Below, in pieces: positions 41,395 to 50,670 of a stretch of DNA of 64,000 bases. The translations under genes and the position numbers were made by a program. How positions within the stretch are numbered: position 1 is the first letter of the stretch; each line of letters opens with the position of its first letter. The notes beneath the pieces were generated by a model. The model did no database searches, had not been told where the DNA came from, and saw only the letters and a list, made by a program, of their open reading frames with translations. This DNA comes from Synergistaceae bacterium (GTDB lineage Bacteria > Synergistota > Synergistia > Synergistales > Aminobacteriaceae). The stretch covers positions 1 through 64,000 of the forward strand of contig JAHDKR010000107.1 in NCBI GenBank assembly GCA_018436785.1, read 5' to 3'.

Positions 41395-43122
41395 ATGTAC
41401 GTTACCGACATTCTTTTATGTGTGCTTCCTCTTACGGTGCTCTGTTTTTTTGCGCAGCGCGCCTGCAGAAGGAGCATGGACAAGACGCAATACAACTATT
41501 TCCGTGACCTGACCCTTATTGCGGCCTGGATCCTTGCCGCACTATGCGTCGGGGGGCCGTCTTCCCGTTTCATCGTCGGAATGGCGATCCTTGCGGCGGT
41601 ATTCGGCATGGTGCAGCATATGTATCCGAACTCGCTCTGGAAACCGGTCTACCTGCTTATCGGTTTTATTTTTGCTCTTTTCGGTCCGCGCATCGCCTTT
41701 ATTGGTTTGCCCGCCGGGCAGTATCACTATTTGCCGGTTGAGGTCTCCGTACTGATAACCGCCCTCTGGATTGCCGCCTTCCCCGTGCTGCTTCAGGAAC
41801 TGGATAACATTCCGGGCATGGCCGGGCATCTGCTTGCTGTTTCGTTCTCCCTTCTGCTGACCGCCACGGTCTTTTCCGGTCAGAGTTTGCAGGATGCTTT
41901 TTTTATGTCCCTGTCGGGCTTGCTCTTCCTCGGAGTTTTCTGGAGCCGTCACGGGCACATGTATCGAAGAATGGGAGAGGCGCTCGCCGCGATGTGGGGC
42001 GTTTTGGTCGCCGGCACTTCCGTTCTCGGCGTGAGCAAAGGTATTACCTTCGGTACTCTGATGGTGCTCCCTCTAGGTCTTTTTGCGATTCCCATCATGG
42101 AGGCGTCGCTGAATTTCATGAACCGTGCCTTTTCCTCGAAGTCGCCGAATGCGGCCGTACTGTACAGCAAACTCATAGGAAAGGGACTTGATCATCCCAG
42201 CGCCGTCCGCTTCATCACGTCGCTCTGCGCTCTCGGAGGGTCGGCCGTCGCCATCTCCCAGCTTGGACATCCTCTCTCCATGATGTTTGTTGTGAGCCTC
42301 GCTATTCTTTTCGCCGGTATTACTTTGGCTCCGGCCATACGCGATATGAAGGAGAATGTGGAAATGCACCAGAGACCTTCAATTTGGCGGACTACTATTG
42401 ACAACGTTTCTATGAACTATGCGCTTGCAAAAGCCCGCGGAGCCCTTGCCTCAAGGAGCGGCGCACGCCTTGTCGCGACGGTAAACGCACTTGCCGTGAT
42501 GGAGGCCGAGAAGAACGACAAGTATGCGAACGCTTTAGACGGTTCGTTCTTGACCCTTGCCGACGGCGCCGGTCTCGTATGGGCGCTCAAGCTGCTCGGT
42601 ACGCCAGTGCAGGAGAGAGTGACCGGAATAGACTACATGACCGGACTCGCTCGTATGGCTGCTGCCGAAGGGTGGCCGGTCTATCTTCTCGGATCGAAGC
42701 CCTCGATCGTGGAGAAAGCGGCGTTCGAGTTGCAGCGCCGGTTTCCCGATCTCACTGTTGCGGGTTTCCGCGACGGATATTTTGACGAGGGCGACGTTTC
42801 CGTGATTGATGAGATACGAGAGAGCGGCGCAAAAATCCTTTTTGTTGCTATGGGTATTCCCAAGCAGGAAATATGGGTAACCGAAAACGCCGAACGGCTG
42901 GGCGATCTTCTTGCCGTAGGCGTCGGCGGTGCTTTCGACGTCGTGTCGGGCACTCTGAAACGAGCTCCGGAGCTTCTTCAGAAAATCGGGCTTGAATGGT
43001 TCTACCGTCTTCTTCAGGAGCCTTGGAGATGGAAAAGGGATCTTGACCTTTTTGTGTTTGTGATAAAAGTCCTTCTGACGAAAACAGGTCTTTACCGTTC
43101 ACGAGCAAGACGAACGGTGTAA
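41395..43122 (+). CDS. Pseudo-WecA membrane domain fused to WecG/TagA (GT26) glycosyltransferase
   Basis: This 575-residue protein has two parts. Residues about 1-315 are 9-11 hydrophobic segments laid out like WecA/MraY phosphoglycosyltransferases. Their catalytic motifs look lost: the NxxDGxDGLA loop reads ELDNIPGMAG (about 135-144), the DD pair reads IFALFG, and FMGDxGS and the HxHH loop are gone. Residues about 330-565 are a WecB/TagA/CpsF (GT26) domain with 'VNALAVMEAEK', 'LADGAGLVWAL' (Asp390), 'ERVTGIDYMTGL', 'LLGSKPSIVEKAA', 'GMGIPKQE'-type and 'GGAFDVVSG', usually the second sugar transferase on undecaprenyl-PP. ATG 41395 lacks a close SD; GGGGAGG at 41364 suits an ATT at 41380, so the N-terminus is uncertain. 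Confidence 0.85.
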   Translation: MYVTDILLCVLPLTVLCFFAQRACRRSMDKTQYNYFRDLTLIAAWILAALCVGGPSSRFIVGMAILAAVFGMVQHMYPNSLWKPVYLLIGFIFALFGPRIAFIGLPAGQYHYLPVEVSVLITALWIAAFPVLLQELDNIPGMAGHLLAVSFSLLLTATVFSGQSLQDAFFMSLSGLLFLGVFWSRHGHMYRRMGEALAAMWGVLVAGTSVLGVSKGITFGTLMVLPLGLFAIPIMEASLNFMNRAFSSKSPNAAVLYSKLIGKGLDHPSAVRFITSLCALGGSAVAISQLGHPLSMMFVVSLAILFAGITLAPAIRDMKENVEMHQRPSIWRTTIDNVSMNYALAKARGALASRSGARLVATVNALAVMEAEKNDKYANALDGSFLTLADGAGLVWALKLLGTPVQERVTGIDYMTGLARMAAAEGWPVYLLGSKPSIVEKAAFELQRRFPDLTVAGFRDGYFDEGDVSVIDEIRESGAKILFVAMGIPKQEIWVTENAERLGDLLAVGVGGAFDVVSGTLKRAPELLQKIGLEWFYRLLQEPWRWKRDLDLFVFVIKVLLTKTGLYRSRARRTV

Positions 43123-43162
43123 TGAAACTCCTTCTGAAAAATTGGCTCCCTCTGTATTATGT

Positions 43163-43204
43163 GCGCCCTGATGTTTTCTGCGAAGACGGAGGGGCGCGTT
43201 TTTT
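43163..43204 (+). terminator. Intrinsic terminator after the glycosyltransferase fusion
   Basis: GCGCCCT (43163-43169) pairs with 43191-43197, enclosing an inner GTTTTC/GAAGAC stem, followed by TTTTTT (43199-43204). It lies 41 bases after the stop codon. Confidence 0.8.
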
Positions 43205-43267
43205 GTTGTCCGGTTCACAGGATCGATCGACAAAGAGAAAATACGAGAAACGTGCTGGACATATACT

Positions 43268-43729
43268 ATGAAAATCATTATCCTTAGTGTCGGAAAACCG
43301 AAAGATGTTCATGTTGTTTCGCTCGCGGAACACTACTTTAAACGTCTTCGTTCTTTTGTTCCTGTTGTGCTTGAGAGCGTGCCCGAAGCAAAGGACCCGC
43401 TTCCTTCGAAGAAAGTGGAGCGCGAGGGAGTCGGCCTTTTAAAGAATCTTCGCGAAAGAGATTTCCTGGTAACGCTTGAAGAGCGGGGAAAATGCTTTGA
43501 CAGCCGTGAGTTTGCCGAATGGGTGCAAACTAGTGTTGAGCGAACGCCGGGAAGAGTTGTTCTGGCGATAGGAGGCGCGTTCGGCCTTTCGGAGGATGTT
43601 CGGCGTCGGAGCGACTTTTCACTTTCTCTTTCGCCGATGACGATGCCGCACGAGCTGTGCCTCGTTTTTCTCATGGAGCAGCTTTATCGTGCGTTTACTC
43701 TGATTCGCGGCGTGGAGTATCATCATTAA
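43268..43729 (+). CDS. rlmH: 23S rRNA (pseudouridine-1915-N3)-methyltransferase
   Basis: RlmH is a small SPOUT methyltransferase acting on assembled 70S ribosomes. The 153-residue protein shows 'KIIILSVGKPKD', 'YFKRLRSF', 'VTLEERGKCFDSREFAEWV', the SAM-binding knot 'VVLAIGGAFGLSEDVRRRSD' and 'LSLSPMTMPHELCLVFLMEQLYRAFTLIRGVEYHH', ending in the usual YHH. No SD is visible before ATG 43268, which directly follows TATACT. The first strand begins at Met1, so a later start is unlikely. It follows a terminator and begins the rlmH-ebfC-recR-PIN-ispDF run. Confidence 0.96.
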   Translation: MKIIILSVGKPKDVHVVSLAEHYFKRLRSFVPVVLESVPEAKDPLPSKKVEREGVGLLKNLRERDFLVTLEERGKCFDSREFAEWVQTSVERTPGRVVLAIGGAFGLSEDVRRRSDFSLSLSPMTMPHELCLVFLMEQLYRAFTLIRGVEYHH

Positions 43730-43750
43730 AAAAGGAGTTGTGCTTTTGAT

Positions 43751-44056
43751 ATGAATATGGAAAAAATTATGAAACAGGCGCAGAAGATGCAGGCCCAGAT
43801 GGCGAAAATTCAGGAGGACCTCGCAGGCGAGCAGGTTGAGGGGAGCGCGGGGGGCGGTATGGTCACAGTGACCTGCAACGGACAGGGGGATGTCGTTGCA
43901 GTCAAGATCGAGCCCGAGGTTGCAGGGGACGATGTTGAGATGCTTGAGGATCTTGTACTTGCCGCTGTGAACGACGCGATCCGTAAGAGCAAGGAACTTG
44001 CGAACAGCAGGATGAGTCAGCTGACGGGCGGCCTTGGTATGCCCGGTCTTTTCTAG
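43751..44056 (+). CDS. ebfC: YbaB/EbfC family nucleoid-associated protein
   Basis: This 101-residue YbaB/EbfC protein is a small dimeric DNA-binding protein typically encoded beside recR. It shows '[22 protein letters not shown]' (helix 1), a Gly-rich turn and '[24 protein letters not shown]', then '[23 protein letters not shown]', with the tail '[14 protein letters not shown]'. The SD AAGGAG is 14 bases upstream, somewhat far. An in-frame ATG 6 bases downstream (43757) is possible. It lies just before recR, as in many genomes. Confidence 0.94.
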   Translation: MNMEKIMKQAQKMQAQMAKIQEDLAGEQVEGSAGGGMVTVTCNGQGDVVAVKIEPEVAGDDVEMLEDLVLAAVNDAIRKSKELANSRMSQLTGGLGMPGLF

Positions 44057-44075
44057 GGCGTTCCCGGGCTTCTCC

Positions 44076-44684
44076 GTGGCTCTTCCTGATTCCTTTGAAA
44101 GACTTGCATCATTGTTTCGGAGAATGCCGGGTGTCGGAGCAAAAAGCGCCCGGCGTATGGCTTTTTTCGTCCTGCAGCAGCCGCCTTCTTTTTCCGACGA
44201 GCTCGCCCGCGTCCTTGTCGCGCTGAAGGAGCGCGTTCATGCCTGTTCCGTTTGCGGCAACATAACGGACGATGATCCCTGTTCGATCTGCTCCGACCCT
44301 CTTCGGGACCACCGTTTGCTCTGTGTGGTGGAAACCGTCGAGGACCTTTTCAGCATCGAACACGCGGGTGTTTTTGCCGGGGTATACCATGTTCTTGGAG
44401 GACGAGTCTCTCCCCTGGACGGCGAGACGCTCGACGAGCGCGTCCTGTCCGCCTTGAAAGAGCACATTGAAAATGATGCTATCGAGGAGGTGATCATTGC
44501 CACTAATCCGCGTATTGAAGGCGATCTGACATTCCACGCTCTAGTTGAATACCTCGGCGCCAACAACGTCGCTCTTTCAAGGATTGCGTACGGGCTTCCT
44601 GTCGGAGGCAGTATCGAGTTCGCTGATCGGACGACGCTGCAGGCGGCGATGGATTCCCGCGTACGAGTCAGGCGATCTTCCTAA
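44076..44684 (+). CDS. recR: Recombination protein RecR
   Basis: RecR works with RecF and RecO to load RecA at gaps. The 202-residue protein has the N-terminal helix-hairpin-helix ('LASLFRRMPGVGAKSARRMAFFVLQ'), a zinc finger ('CSVCGNITDDDPCSIC'), the Toprim domain ('LLCVVETVEDLFSIEHAGVFAGVYHVLGGRVSPLDG', 'EVIIATNPRIEGDLTFHAL') and the C-terminal 'ALSRIAYGLPVGGSIEFAD' Walker B-like segment. The start is GTG 44076, matching family length; the SD is poor, so coupling to ebfC is likely. There is no dnaX next to ebfC-recR, unlike in many bacteria. Confidence 0.95.
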   Translation: MALPDSFERLASLFRRMPGVGAKSARRMAFFVLQQPPSFSDELARVLVALKERVHACSVCGNITDDDPCSICSDPLRDHRLLCVVETVEDLFSIEHAGVFAGVYHVLGGRVSPLDGETLDERVLSALKEHIENDAIEEVIIATNPRIEGDLTFHALVEYLGANNVALSRIAYGLPVGGSIEFADRTTLQAAMDSRVRVRRSS

Positions 44685-44710
44685 TTGTGTCTTGGAAAAG
44701 GAGACGTGCT

Positions 44711-45943
44711 GTGAAAAAGTTTAAGCTGATGACATATTTGTCAAAAAAGCGAGGTGAAAGTATGACGGAAGGTTTCGGGAAAATCGTCCAGTTGATTTTC
44801 TCAGGGCTTATGATACTTATTGGCGGCATGATCGGCGCCCAGGTAGCTCAGTTACTTTTCCCCATTATTCCCGCCGAATGGTTTGCCGCCTGGAAAGAGT
44901 GGCTCCCCCTTTGGATGCCCGGCAAGATACTGATGACAATTTTTTCTGTGGTTTTATTCGCTTTTATTGGTTTGATGACCTCTCCCCTTTTCCTCCGGGT
45001 TCTTGGTTCTATGGGCTCCTTCATCGAATCGCATCTCAAAAATACGAGCTGGTCGGAAATTACTTCAGCTACCGTCGGTATGATCATCGGGTTGCTCATC
45101 GCGAATCTTCTGGCTCTTCCATTCTCCGATCTCCCATTCGGTAGTTATTTGGCTGTTGTGTTGAACGTCGTTTTGGCCTATCTTGGGGCTCGAATACTAC
45201 TGAAGCGGCAAAGCGATCTCCGGAACGTATTCGGTCCAATTCGAAGCCTGAAAGAACGTCTTTCCATGATCAAGGAGCACCCTCACCATGATGATGAAGG
45301 TTTTCCCGCGGAAGAACAGCCCTGGGAGGTTCCCAAAAAAATTCTGGATACGAGCGTTATCATCGACGGGCGTATTCTTGATGTCGCACGCACCGGCTTC
45401 TTGGAGGGGATTATACTTATACCCCAGTTTGTTCTCCACGAATTGCAGGCCGTGGCTGATTCCACCGACCCCGCGCGAAGAACGAGGGGGCGAAGAGGGC
45501 TTGACGTCGTCAACGAGTTGCAGCGCCTTTCCGATCTGCAGATTGAAATCGTCGACGCTTCATTGAAGCATCTGAAAGCGGATTCCGTTGACAGCGCGCT
45601 GGTCGTTTTAGCCGAGAAGATAGGCGGACAGATTCTTACAACCGATTACAACCTCAATAAACTCGCGCAGATCCAGGGGATTCGTGTGTTGAACGTCAAC
45701 GATCTGGCAAATGCGCTCAAACCGATGCTGCTTCCCGGAGAGACCATCATAATTGATATTATACGAGAGGGAAAGGAACCTCATCAGGGAGTCGGCTACC
45801 TCGACGACGGGACGATGTTCGTCGTCGAGGATGGAGAGAACTATATCGGCAAACGGGTTGAGGTTGTCGTCACCTCCATGCTCCAGACATCCGCCGGCCG
45901 GATGGTGTTTGGACGGATACGAAGGGAAGTTCGCGCGTCGTGA
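44711..45943 (+). CDS. PIN-TRAM domain membrane protein (YacL-like)
   Basis: This 410-residue protein has four hydrophobic segments (within about 25-165), a basic linker, and a PIN ribonuclease domain with acidic residues in 'ILDTSVIIDGRI', 'HELQAVADS', 'DSALVVLAEK' and 'LTTDYNLN'. A C-terminal TRAM domain follows ('GVGYLDDGTMFVVEDGENYIGKRVEVVVTSMLQTSAGRMVFG'). This is the YacL-type PIN-TRAM ATPase-like layout; the function is probably RNA binding or cleavage at the membrane. Two starts are credible: GTG 44711 (AAGGAG 7 bases upstream) and ATG 44762 (GAGGTGA 4 bases upstream, 393 residues). In Firmicutes yacL likewise precedes ispD and ispF. The end overlaps ispDF in GTGA. Confidence 0.92.
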   Translation: MKKFKLMTYLSKKRGESMTEGFGKIVQLIFSGLMILIGGMIGAQVAQLLFPIIPAEWFAAWKEWLPLWMPGKILMTIFSVVLFAFIGLMTSPLFLRVLGSMGSFIESHLKNTSWSEITSATVGMIIGLLIANLLALPFSDLPFGSYLAVVLNVVLAYLGARILLKRQSDLRNVFGPIRSLKERLSMIKEHPHHDDEGFPAEEQPWEVPKKILDTSVIIDGRILDVARTGFLEGIILIPQFVLHELQAVADSTDPARRTRGRRGLDVVNELQRLSDLQIEIVDASLKHLKADSVDSALVVLAEKIGGQILTTDYNLNKLAQIQGIRVLNVNDLANALKPMLLPGETIIIDIIREGKEPHQGVGYLDDGTMFVVEDGENYIGKRVEVVVTSMLQTSAGRMVFGRIRREVRAS

Positions 45944-47106
45944 AAGAAGCTTCTCTTGTCATCGTTGCGGCGGGCAAGGGAGAGCGTGCCGGAGGAGCGG
46001 GCGGAACAGCGAAACAGTTCCGTCCGCTCGCCGGTATTCCCCTATGGAAGTGGAGCGCTTCCGCCGGAGAACGCCTCTTCAACAAAAACGTACTCCACGA
46101 ATGTATTCTCGTCGTTCCGGAGAGCGCCGTAGAGTCGGTGCAGAGGGAGACGCTCGGGTGGAAAATCCCGTTTTTCGTTGTGCCGGGAGGAGCCGAACGG
46201 CAGGAATCGGTCGTGCGCGGTATCCGCGCCGCTTCCCGGGAATACGTGCTCGTCCACGACGGCGCGCGGCCTTTTCTCTCCGGCGCTCTTGTGGAAAGGC
46301 TCCTTGAGTCTCTTACGGACGAGTACGGAGTGGCGCCTCTGCTTCCAGTATCCGATGCCCTGAAAAAGACGGGAGAGGACGGGACTTTTTCGCCCTTTCC
46401 GAGAGAGGGGCTCTGGGTTACGCAGACTCCGCAGGCCTTTCACCGGGAGAAATTGCTCTCCGTGCTCCAAACTCATGGAGGCGGAGCCAAGGACGAGGCG
46501 GAGGCATGGATCGCCGCAGGCCATCCTCTCCGTTCGGTCAGGGGAGAGCGCAAAAATATAAAGATAACATGGGAGGAGGACTTCTCTCTGGCGGAACTCT
46601 ATGTGCAGCGAACTTTCCGTACCGGAACCGGGTATGATGTGCACCCTCTCGTTCCCGGCAGAAGGTTCATTCTTGGCGGTGTCGAATTCCCGGAGTTTCC
46701 TCTCGGTTTCGCTGGGTACTCGGACGGGGACGTTCTGGCGCATGCCGTGTGCGACGCGCTTCTGGGGGCCGCAGGGTTGGGTGATATCGGCACGCTCTAT
46801 CCGGCGGGGAATCCCGCGTTCAAAAACATCTCGAGTCTCCTTCTGCTTTCGGATACTTCGAAAAGAGTCACGGACGCAGGATGGATCCTTGAGTGGAGCG
46901 ACAGTGTCATTTGCGCTCAGGAGCCGAAGCTCGCCGCTTCTCTCTCCCGAATGGTCTCGAAGATGGAAGAAGTTCTCCCTGAAACGTGGCGGGGCAGAGT
47001 GCACCTCAAAGTGAAATCCGGGGAACACGTAGGACCGGTCGGACATTCTCACTGCATCGTCTGTTACTCAAACGCGACGCTCTGGAAACCTCTTGACATT
47101 ATTTGA
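45940..47106 (+). CDS. ispDF: Bifunctional IspD/IspF (MEP pathway)
   Basis: This fused enzyme carries out the third and fifth steps of the MEP isoprenoid pathway. IspD (about 1-220) shows 'VIVAAGKGERAGG...AKQF', 'GAERQESVVRGI', 'VHDGARPF' and 'QTPQAFHREKLL'. IspF (about 225-388) shows the metal-binding 'GTGYDVHPL', 'GYSDGDVLAHAVCDALLGAAGLGDIGTLYP' and 'VKSGEHVGPVG'. The 388-residue length suits the fusion. The start is GTG 45940, overlapping the upstream stop. With ispH at 19.2 kb the window holds three MEP activities; IspE would be the missing step between the D and F reactions. Confidence 0.95.
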   Translation: MKEASLVIVAAGKGERAGGAGGTAKQFRPLAGIPLWKWSASAGERLFNKNVLHECILVVPESAVESVQRETLGWKIPFFVVPGGAERQESVVRGIRAASREYVLVHDGARPFLSGALVERLLESLTDEYGVAPLLPVSDALKKTGEDGTFSPFPREGLWVTQTPQAFHREKLLSVLQTHGGGAKDEAEAWIAAGHPLRSVRGERKNIKITWEEDFSLAELYVQRTFRTGTGYDVHPLVPGRRFILGGVEFPEFPLGFAGYSDGDVLAHAVCDALLGAAGLGDIGTLYPAGNPAFKNISSLLLLSDTSKRVTDAGWILEWSDSVICAQEPKLAASLSRMVSKMEEVLPETWRGRVHLKVKSGEHVGPVGHSHCIVCYSNATLWKPLDII

Positions 47107-47143
47107 GCCGGACGTTTTTTTGTTGTTTTTTTCGTAAGGGGAG

Positions 47144-47172
47144 TTGCTTCTTTTTCCGGAAAGCCCTACAAT
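47144..47172 (+). promoter_or_regulatory. Promoter of guaB
   Basis: TTGCTT (47144-47149), exactly 17 bases, then TACAAT (47167-47172). The leader to ATG 47219 is about 40 bases and includes GGGAGG. A T-rich run just upstream (47115-47132) has no clear hairpin. Confidence 0.65.
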
Positions 47173-47179
47173 CCTTTAA

Positions 47180-48694
<1,515 letters not shown>

Positions 48695-48732
48695 TGGGGT
48701 AGGCCTGCTCTTCCCGAGAACGGGGGTGCGAT

Positions 48733-48921
48733 ATGGCGGGAGCAAAGGTTTTTGAACGGAATCCGTACGAGGATGTCGTCTACTGGCCCGGGGTAATTGC
48801 TCTTCCCGAATTAATGGAGGATGCTATGGCTGATGACCTTCTCTTTGCCGACGACCCCATGGAGTTCGAGACGTATCTTGGGGAGTGGTGGGAGGGGTTT
48901 GTTTCCGATTTTTATCTGTAA
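48733..48921 (+). CDS. Small acidic protein of unknown function
   Basis: This 62-residue, strongly acidic protein is rich in aromatic residues ('DVVYWPGVIALPELMEDAM' and 'YLGEWWEGFVSDFYL'). It has no Cys, signal peptide or membrane segment, and I do not recognise a family. ATG 48733 has GGGGGTG about 6 bases upstream. It lies 38 bases after guaB, probably on the same transcript, and ends about 35 bases before the nusA-operon promoter. The Trp/Tyr-rich C-terminal motif suggests a binding peptide. An untranslated spacer remains possible, but SD, codon pattern and placement favour a gene. Confidence 0.55.
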   Translation: MAGAKVFERNPYEDVVYWPGVIALPELMEDAMADDLLFADDPMEFETYLGEWWEGFVSDFYL

Positions 48922-48956
48922 AATTGTGGAGTGACGCTGCGCAAAGACTTTTTTTG

Positions 48957-48972
48957 TGCTATACTCTATAAT
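48957..48972 (+). promoter_or_regulatory. Promoter of the rimP-nusA-infB operon
   Basis: TGCTATACT (48957-48965, extended -10) and TATAAT (48967-48972) overlap in an AT-rich stretch; no strong -35 is seen. Initiation would fall near 48973-48980, only about 16-22 bases before the leader terminator stem. Confidence 0.55.
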
Positions 48973-48994
48973 GATTTTTTTGCGGGATTTTTTG

Positions 48995-49028
48995 CAAAGA
49001 GTGGGATTTCCCCCACTCTTTGTTTTTT
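48995..49028 (+). terminator. Intrinsic terminator in the rimP-nusA leader
   Basis: A perfect 11-bp stem (48995-49005 with 49012-49022, loop ATTTCC) is followed by TTTTTT (49023-49028). It sits between the operon promoter and the rimP start at 49054, so it interrupts the leader. The motif AAGAGTG recurs at 49032-49038 and could pair with the 3' strand of the stem. It may also terminate guaB transcripts. Confidence 0.88.
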
Positions 49029-49053
49029 ACGAAGAGTGAATCGGGGCGATAAT

Positions 49054-49554
49054 ATGGAAACAGGCAGAAAAGATGGATGGAAATCGTTGCGTGCAATCGT
49101 GGAAGGCCTCGGATACGAATGTGTCGGGATTGCTCTCGTCACCGAAGAAAGGGCTGTTTTCCTGCGTGTTTTTATTGATTCCGTGGGAGGCATTCAGGTC
49201 CGGGATTGCGAAATTGTCTCTAAGGCCGTGAGCGCGTTCCTTGATGAACATGAAGAATACATTCCGGGCAAGTATTTCCTGGAAGTGAGTTCTCCGGGGA
49301 TTGAGCGTCCTTTGTTTACGCCGGAGGACTATAAACGTTTTATCGGAAAGAAGGCGCGACTGAGGGTGCGCCTACCCGTTCAAGGAAGGAAGAGTCTCAG
49401 CGGACTCATCCTCTCCGCCGATGATGATGCGGTCGAGCTCGAAATCGATGCGGATACTCCCGAGGAGATGACAGCTGTCCGTATTTCATTTGATATTATA
49501 ACTAAAGGGAATCTTGCCTTCGAGGAGAAGAAAGATAAAAGGAGGAATTCTTAA
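49054..49554 (+). CDS. rimP: Ribosome maturation factor RimP
   Basis: RimP assists 30S assembly. This 166-residue protein has an N-terminal alpha/beta domain ('LRAIVEGLGYECVGIALVTEERAVFLRVFIDSVGGIQVRDCEIVSKAVSAFLD', 'YFLEVSSPGIERPLFTPEDYKRFIGKKARLRV') and a C-terminal SH3-like barrel ('LSGLILSADDDAVELEID'). ATG 49054 has GGGGCG about 6 bases upstream, a weak SD; earlier in-frame starts would run through the leader terminator. nusA begins one base after its stop. The rimP-nusA-infB order is near-universal in bacteria. Confidence 0.95.
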   Translation: METGRKDGWKSLRAIVEGLGYECVGIALVTEERAVFLRVFIDSVGGIQVRDCEIVSKAVSAFLDEHEEYIPGKYFLEVSSPGIERPLFTPEDYKRFIGKKARLRVRLPVQGRKSLSGLILSADDDAVELEIDADTPEEMTAVRISFDIITKGNLAFEEKKDKRRNS

Positions 49555-49555
49555 A

Positions 49556-50659
49556 ATGCAGCTTGGTCGTGACTTCGCCCGTGCTCTGGCTCAGATCACT
49601 AAGGAACGAGGTCTCTCGCAGGAAGTTATTGCGTCGAGCCTTGAGGCGGCGTTGATTTCGGCGTATAAGAAATTCCAGGGAGGGAATCAGGACGTCGAAG
49701 TTTTTATCGATACGGAGAACGGCGATATCTCCATCTGCGAGGTGAAGCAGATTGTGGATGTCGTGACGAGTCCGGATGTCCAGATATCCCTGGAGGATGC
49801 ACAGTCTCAGGGGTTTGTCGATGTAGCCGAGGGAGATTACATCAGGATAGAGCGCGATCCGGAGAACTTCGGCCGAATTGCCGCCCAGACAGCCCGTCAG
49901 GTGATTATCCAGAGGCTCAAGGATGCGGAACGGCAGATAATTTTCGAGGAGTTTTCGGATAGGGTGGGGGATCTCGTGACCGGAGTGGTTTTCAAATCCG
50001 AGAACGACCAGGTGCTCATCCGTCTGAACGATAGGACCGAGGCGATTCTTCCACGTGAGGAGAGAATCGTGAGTGAAAAATATATCCCGGGGGAGCGTAT
50101 GAAGCTCTATCTGCTCGATGTCAGGCAGACGACGCGAGGTCCTCGTATCGTCGTTTCAAGGACGCATCCGGGTCTTCTCAGAAAACTTCTTGAGCTGGAG
50201 GTTCCGGAGATTCGCGAGGGAGTCATCGATATTAAAAATATTGTCCGGGAGGCCGGAGCCCGGGCAAAGATCGCCGTCCAGACGCTTGATGTCAATGTGG
50301 ATCCCGTTGGCGCATGCGTCGGAAATAACGGGGCGAGGATCAAGTCGATCAGCAAGGAGCTCTGCGGCGAGAAAGTGGACGTCATCGTCTGGAGCAGCGA
50401 CCCGCTGCAGTACGTACGGAATGCGCTTTCTCCGGCGAAAATCGTCAAGATCGAACCTATCCTTGAGCAGGAAAAGGCAGTTACAGTGTATGCGCGTCCG
50501 GATCAGCTTTCTCTTGCTATCGGGAAGGCAGGGCAGAATGTGCGCCTTGCGGCCCGTTTGACCGGCTGGAAAATTGATATCAATGCGCTTGAGCCGGAGA
50601 GAATGCCCACGTTGCACGATATTTTCCAGGATATTATCGAAGAGGAGGGGTCCAAATAA
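49556..50659 (+). CDS. nusA: Transcription termination/antitermination factor NusA
   Basis: NusA binds RNA polymerase and controls pausing, termination and antitermination. The 367-residue protein shows the N-terminal RNAP-binding domain (about 1-125), an S1 domain (about 133-200), and two KH domains (about 200-345, with 'RIVVSRTHPGLLRKLLELEVPEI', 'VGACVGNNGARIKSI', 'LAIGKAGQNVRLAARLTGWKIDI'). It lacks the C-terminal acidic repeats of E. coli. ATG 49556 has AAAGGAGG about 10 bases upstream. NusA may act on the terminator in its own leader. The last codons (GAG GAG GGG) double as an SD for ylxR. Confidence 0.96.
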   Translation: MQLGRDFARALAQITKERGLSQEVIASSLEAALISAYKKFQGGNQDVEVFIDTENGDISICEVKQIVDVVTSPDVQISLEDAQSQGFVDVAEGDYIRIERDPENFGRIAAQTARQVIIQRLKDAERQIIFEEFSDRVGDLVTGVVFKSENDQVLIRLNDRTEAILPREERIVSEKYIPGERMKLYLLDVRQTTRGPRIVVSRTHPGLLRKLLELEVPEIREGVIDIKNIVREAGARAKIAVQTLDVNVDPVGACVGNNGARIKSISKELCGEKVDVIVWSSDPLQYVRNALSPAKIVKIEPILEQEKAVTVYARPDQLSLAIGKAGQNVRLAARLTGWKIDINALEPERMPTLHDIFQDIIEEEGSK

Positions 50660-50670
50660 GCGACGCCGTC

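Noticed and set aside
43262-43267. TATACT as a -10 for rlmH
   Set aside because: It touches ATG 43268, so transcription would begin inside the gene, and the first residues are needed for the fold. No matching -35 is found.
47107-47140. Intrinsic terminator after ispDF
   Set aside because: There are T-runs, but I could not draw a convincing stem in front of them.
49014-49038. Classical antiterminator in the nusA leader
   Set aside because: The alternative partner AAGAGTG lies downstream of the terminator, so it cannot form before termination is decided. Kept only as a possible post-transcriptional pairing.
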